From Streptomyces sp. NBC_00078 (lineage in GTDB: Bacteria; Actinomycetota; Actinomycetes; Streptomycetales; Streptomycetaceae), in NCBI RefSeq assembly GCF_026343335.1, contig NZ_JAPELX010000001.1:992001-1056000 (forward strand): a stretch of 64,000 nt of DNA, in the 5' to 3' direction. This document shows, piece after piece, positions 63,287-64,000 of the stretch; within the stretch, counting starts at the first letter, position 1; each line of letters starts with the position of its first letter. The notes below the pieces were generated by a model. The model was given only the letters and a program-made list of their open reading frames with translations. It was not told where the DNA came from and ran no database searches. Both the position numbers and the translations under genes were made by a program.

Positions 63287-64000
63287 ATGTCGAGCTCTTT
63301 CAACAGACGCCAGTTCCTGGCCGGTGCCACCTGCGTGGCCGCGGCGGCCGTTGCCGGAGGTGTGTTCGGCGCCGGCGTCGCCCAGGCGGCTCCCAGCACG
63401 TACACGCCCGACTGGAACTCGGTCGACCAGCACCCGCCGGCCCCGGAGTGGTTCCAGGACGCGAAGTTCGGCATCTACTTCCACTGGGGCGTCTTCAGCG
63501 TTCCCGCGTTCGGCAACGAGTGGTACCCGCGCAGCATGTACCAGGACGGAAGCAACGAGAACAAGCACCACATCGCGACCTACGGCCAGCCGTCGGCATG
63601 GCCGTACAACAACTTCATCGACGGAGCGCAGGACCTGGCGGGCAACTTCGTGAAGTTCGCGCCGAAGCTGAAGTCGGCCGGCGGGAAGTTCGACCCCGAC
63701 GAGTGGGTGCAACTGTTTGTCGACGCCGGCGCGAAGTTCGCCGGCCCGGTCGCAGAGCACCATGACGGTTTCTCCATGTGGGACAGCCAGGTCAACGAGT
63801 GGAACTCGGTGAACAAGGGCCCGGGTCTCGACCTGCTGCGGCTGTTCACCACGGCGATCCGGGCCAAGGGCCTCAAGCTGCTGGTGGCCATGCACCACGC
63901 GTACCACTACAACGGCTTCTACGAGTTCGTCCCCGCGCAGACGGACCCCAGCCTCAAGAAGCTCTACGGCCAGCTGGGTTCGGCCGCGGAGAACCAGCTC
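63287..64000 (+). CDS. GH29 alpha-L-fucosidase, N-terminal part (runs off window end)
   Basis: The frame is open for 238 codons to the window end. It begins with a Tat signal (MSSSFNRRQFLAGATCVAAA) with cleavage near AQAAPS. The GH29 barrel follows: PEWFQDAKFGIYFHWGVFSV, GNEWYPRSMYQDG, FAPKLKSAGGKFDPDEWVQL, AGPVAEHHDGFSMWDSQVNE and LKLLVAMHHAYHYNGFYEF. The HWG and EHHDGF motifs contribute to fucose binding. It is exported and would release fucose or a related sugar for the binding-protein system next to it. The nucleophilic Asp lies beyond the window or near its end. The start ATG at 63287 is unambiguous. Confidence 0.93.
   Translation, partial: MSSSFNRRQFLAGATCVAAAAVAGGVFGAGVAQAAPSTYTPDWNSVDQHPPAPEWFQDAKFGIYFHWGVFSVPAFGNEWYPRSMYQDGSNENKHHIATYGQPSAWPYNNFIDGAQDLAGNFVKFAPKLKSAGGKFDPDEWVQLFVDAGAKFAGPVAEHHDGFSMWDSQVNEWNSVNKGPGLDLLRLFTTAIRAKGLKLLVAMHHAYHYNGFYEFVPAQTDPSLKKLYGQLGSAAENQL

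Overview
The window is very GC-rich, with strong third-position G/C bias, GTG and TTG starts, Tat signals, a conservon, WhiB and mycothiol/F420-type proteins. It is almost certainly a Streptomyces (or very close actinomycete) chromosome. The many insertion sequences, frameshifted or truncated genes and paralogous copies suggest an accessory or arm region. No rRNA, tRNA or CRISPR array was seen.

Layout. 1-6.3 kb: a conservon (cvnA-D, minus strand) with a neighbouring MHYT membrane sensor, a second roadblock gene cut by the window edge, an F420/PPOX oxidoreductase and a methyltransferase. 6.3-10.1 kb: an alpha/beta hydrolase gene split by two adjacent insertion sequences (IS630 and IS1634 families), followed by a PadR regulator whose promoter holds six 16-bp-spaced repeats. 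10.8-20.8 kb: hypothetical genes, a secreted esterase, a fatty acid desaturase, a broken SNF2 helicase, the rifamycin-resistance-type helicase gene helR, and nadC/lysR remnants. 20.9-25 kb: divergent xylA / xylB-ROK repressor locus. 25-32.7 kb: a nitrobindin-like protein, an internally deleted permease coupled to an acetamidase, a Tat amidase, an IS110 element, and a GAF regulator next to an acetaldehyde-type dehydrogenase.

33-53 kb is the most interesting part. Nine strong sites and one weaker site share TGTCACA, exactly 16 bases, then GGTC (TGTC in two). They lie 33-87 bases before start codons. This is the promoter architecture of ECF41-group sigma factors. An ECF sigma gene with the ECF41 C-terminal motifs DGGGKV and NPDKL lies in the middle and has the promoter itself. 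The other promoters precede an NDH-2-like NADH dehydrogenase operon, a WhiB-cytochrome b operon, an NmrA-like reductase, an orphan fumarate-reductase-type flavoprotein, a patatin, two cupins and the remnant of a third cupin. ECF41 factors are normally known for tiny regulons, so this looks like an expanded redox or respiratory regulon. The same stretch holds a second, C-terminally truncated ECF factor, a deleted third one, and two large paralogous LuxR (LAL) regulators plus a LuxR remnant.

53-64 kb: a maleylpyruvate-isomerase-like protein, a FadR-type regulator with two candidate operators, a broken nSTAND protein, a metallo-beta-lactamase-fold hydrolase, trpC, and a sugar locus (alpha-galactosidase, 5'-truncated GH127, FadR regulator, aldo/keto reductase remnant, sugar-binding lipoprotein and an alpha-L-fucosidase running off the end).
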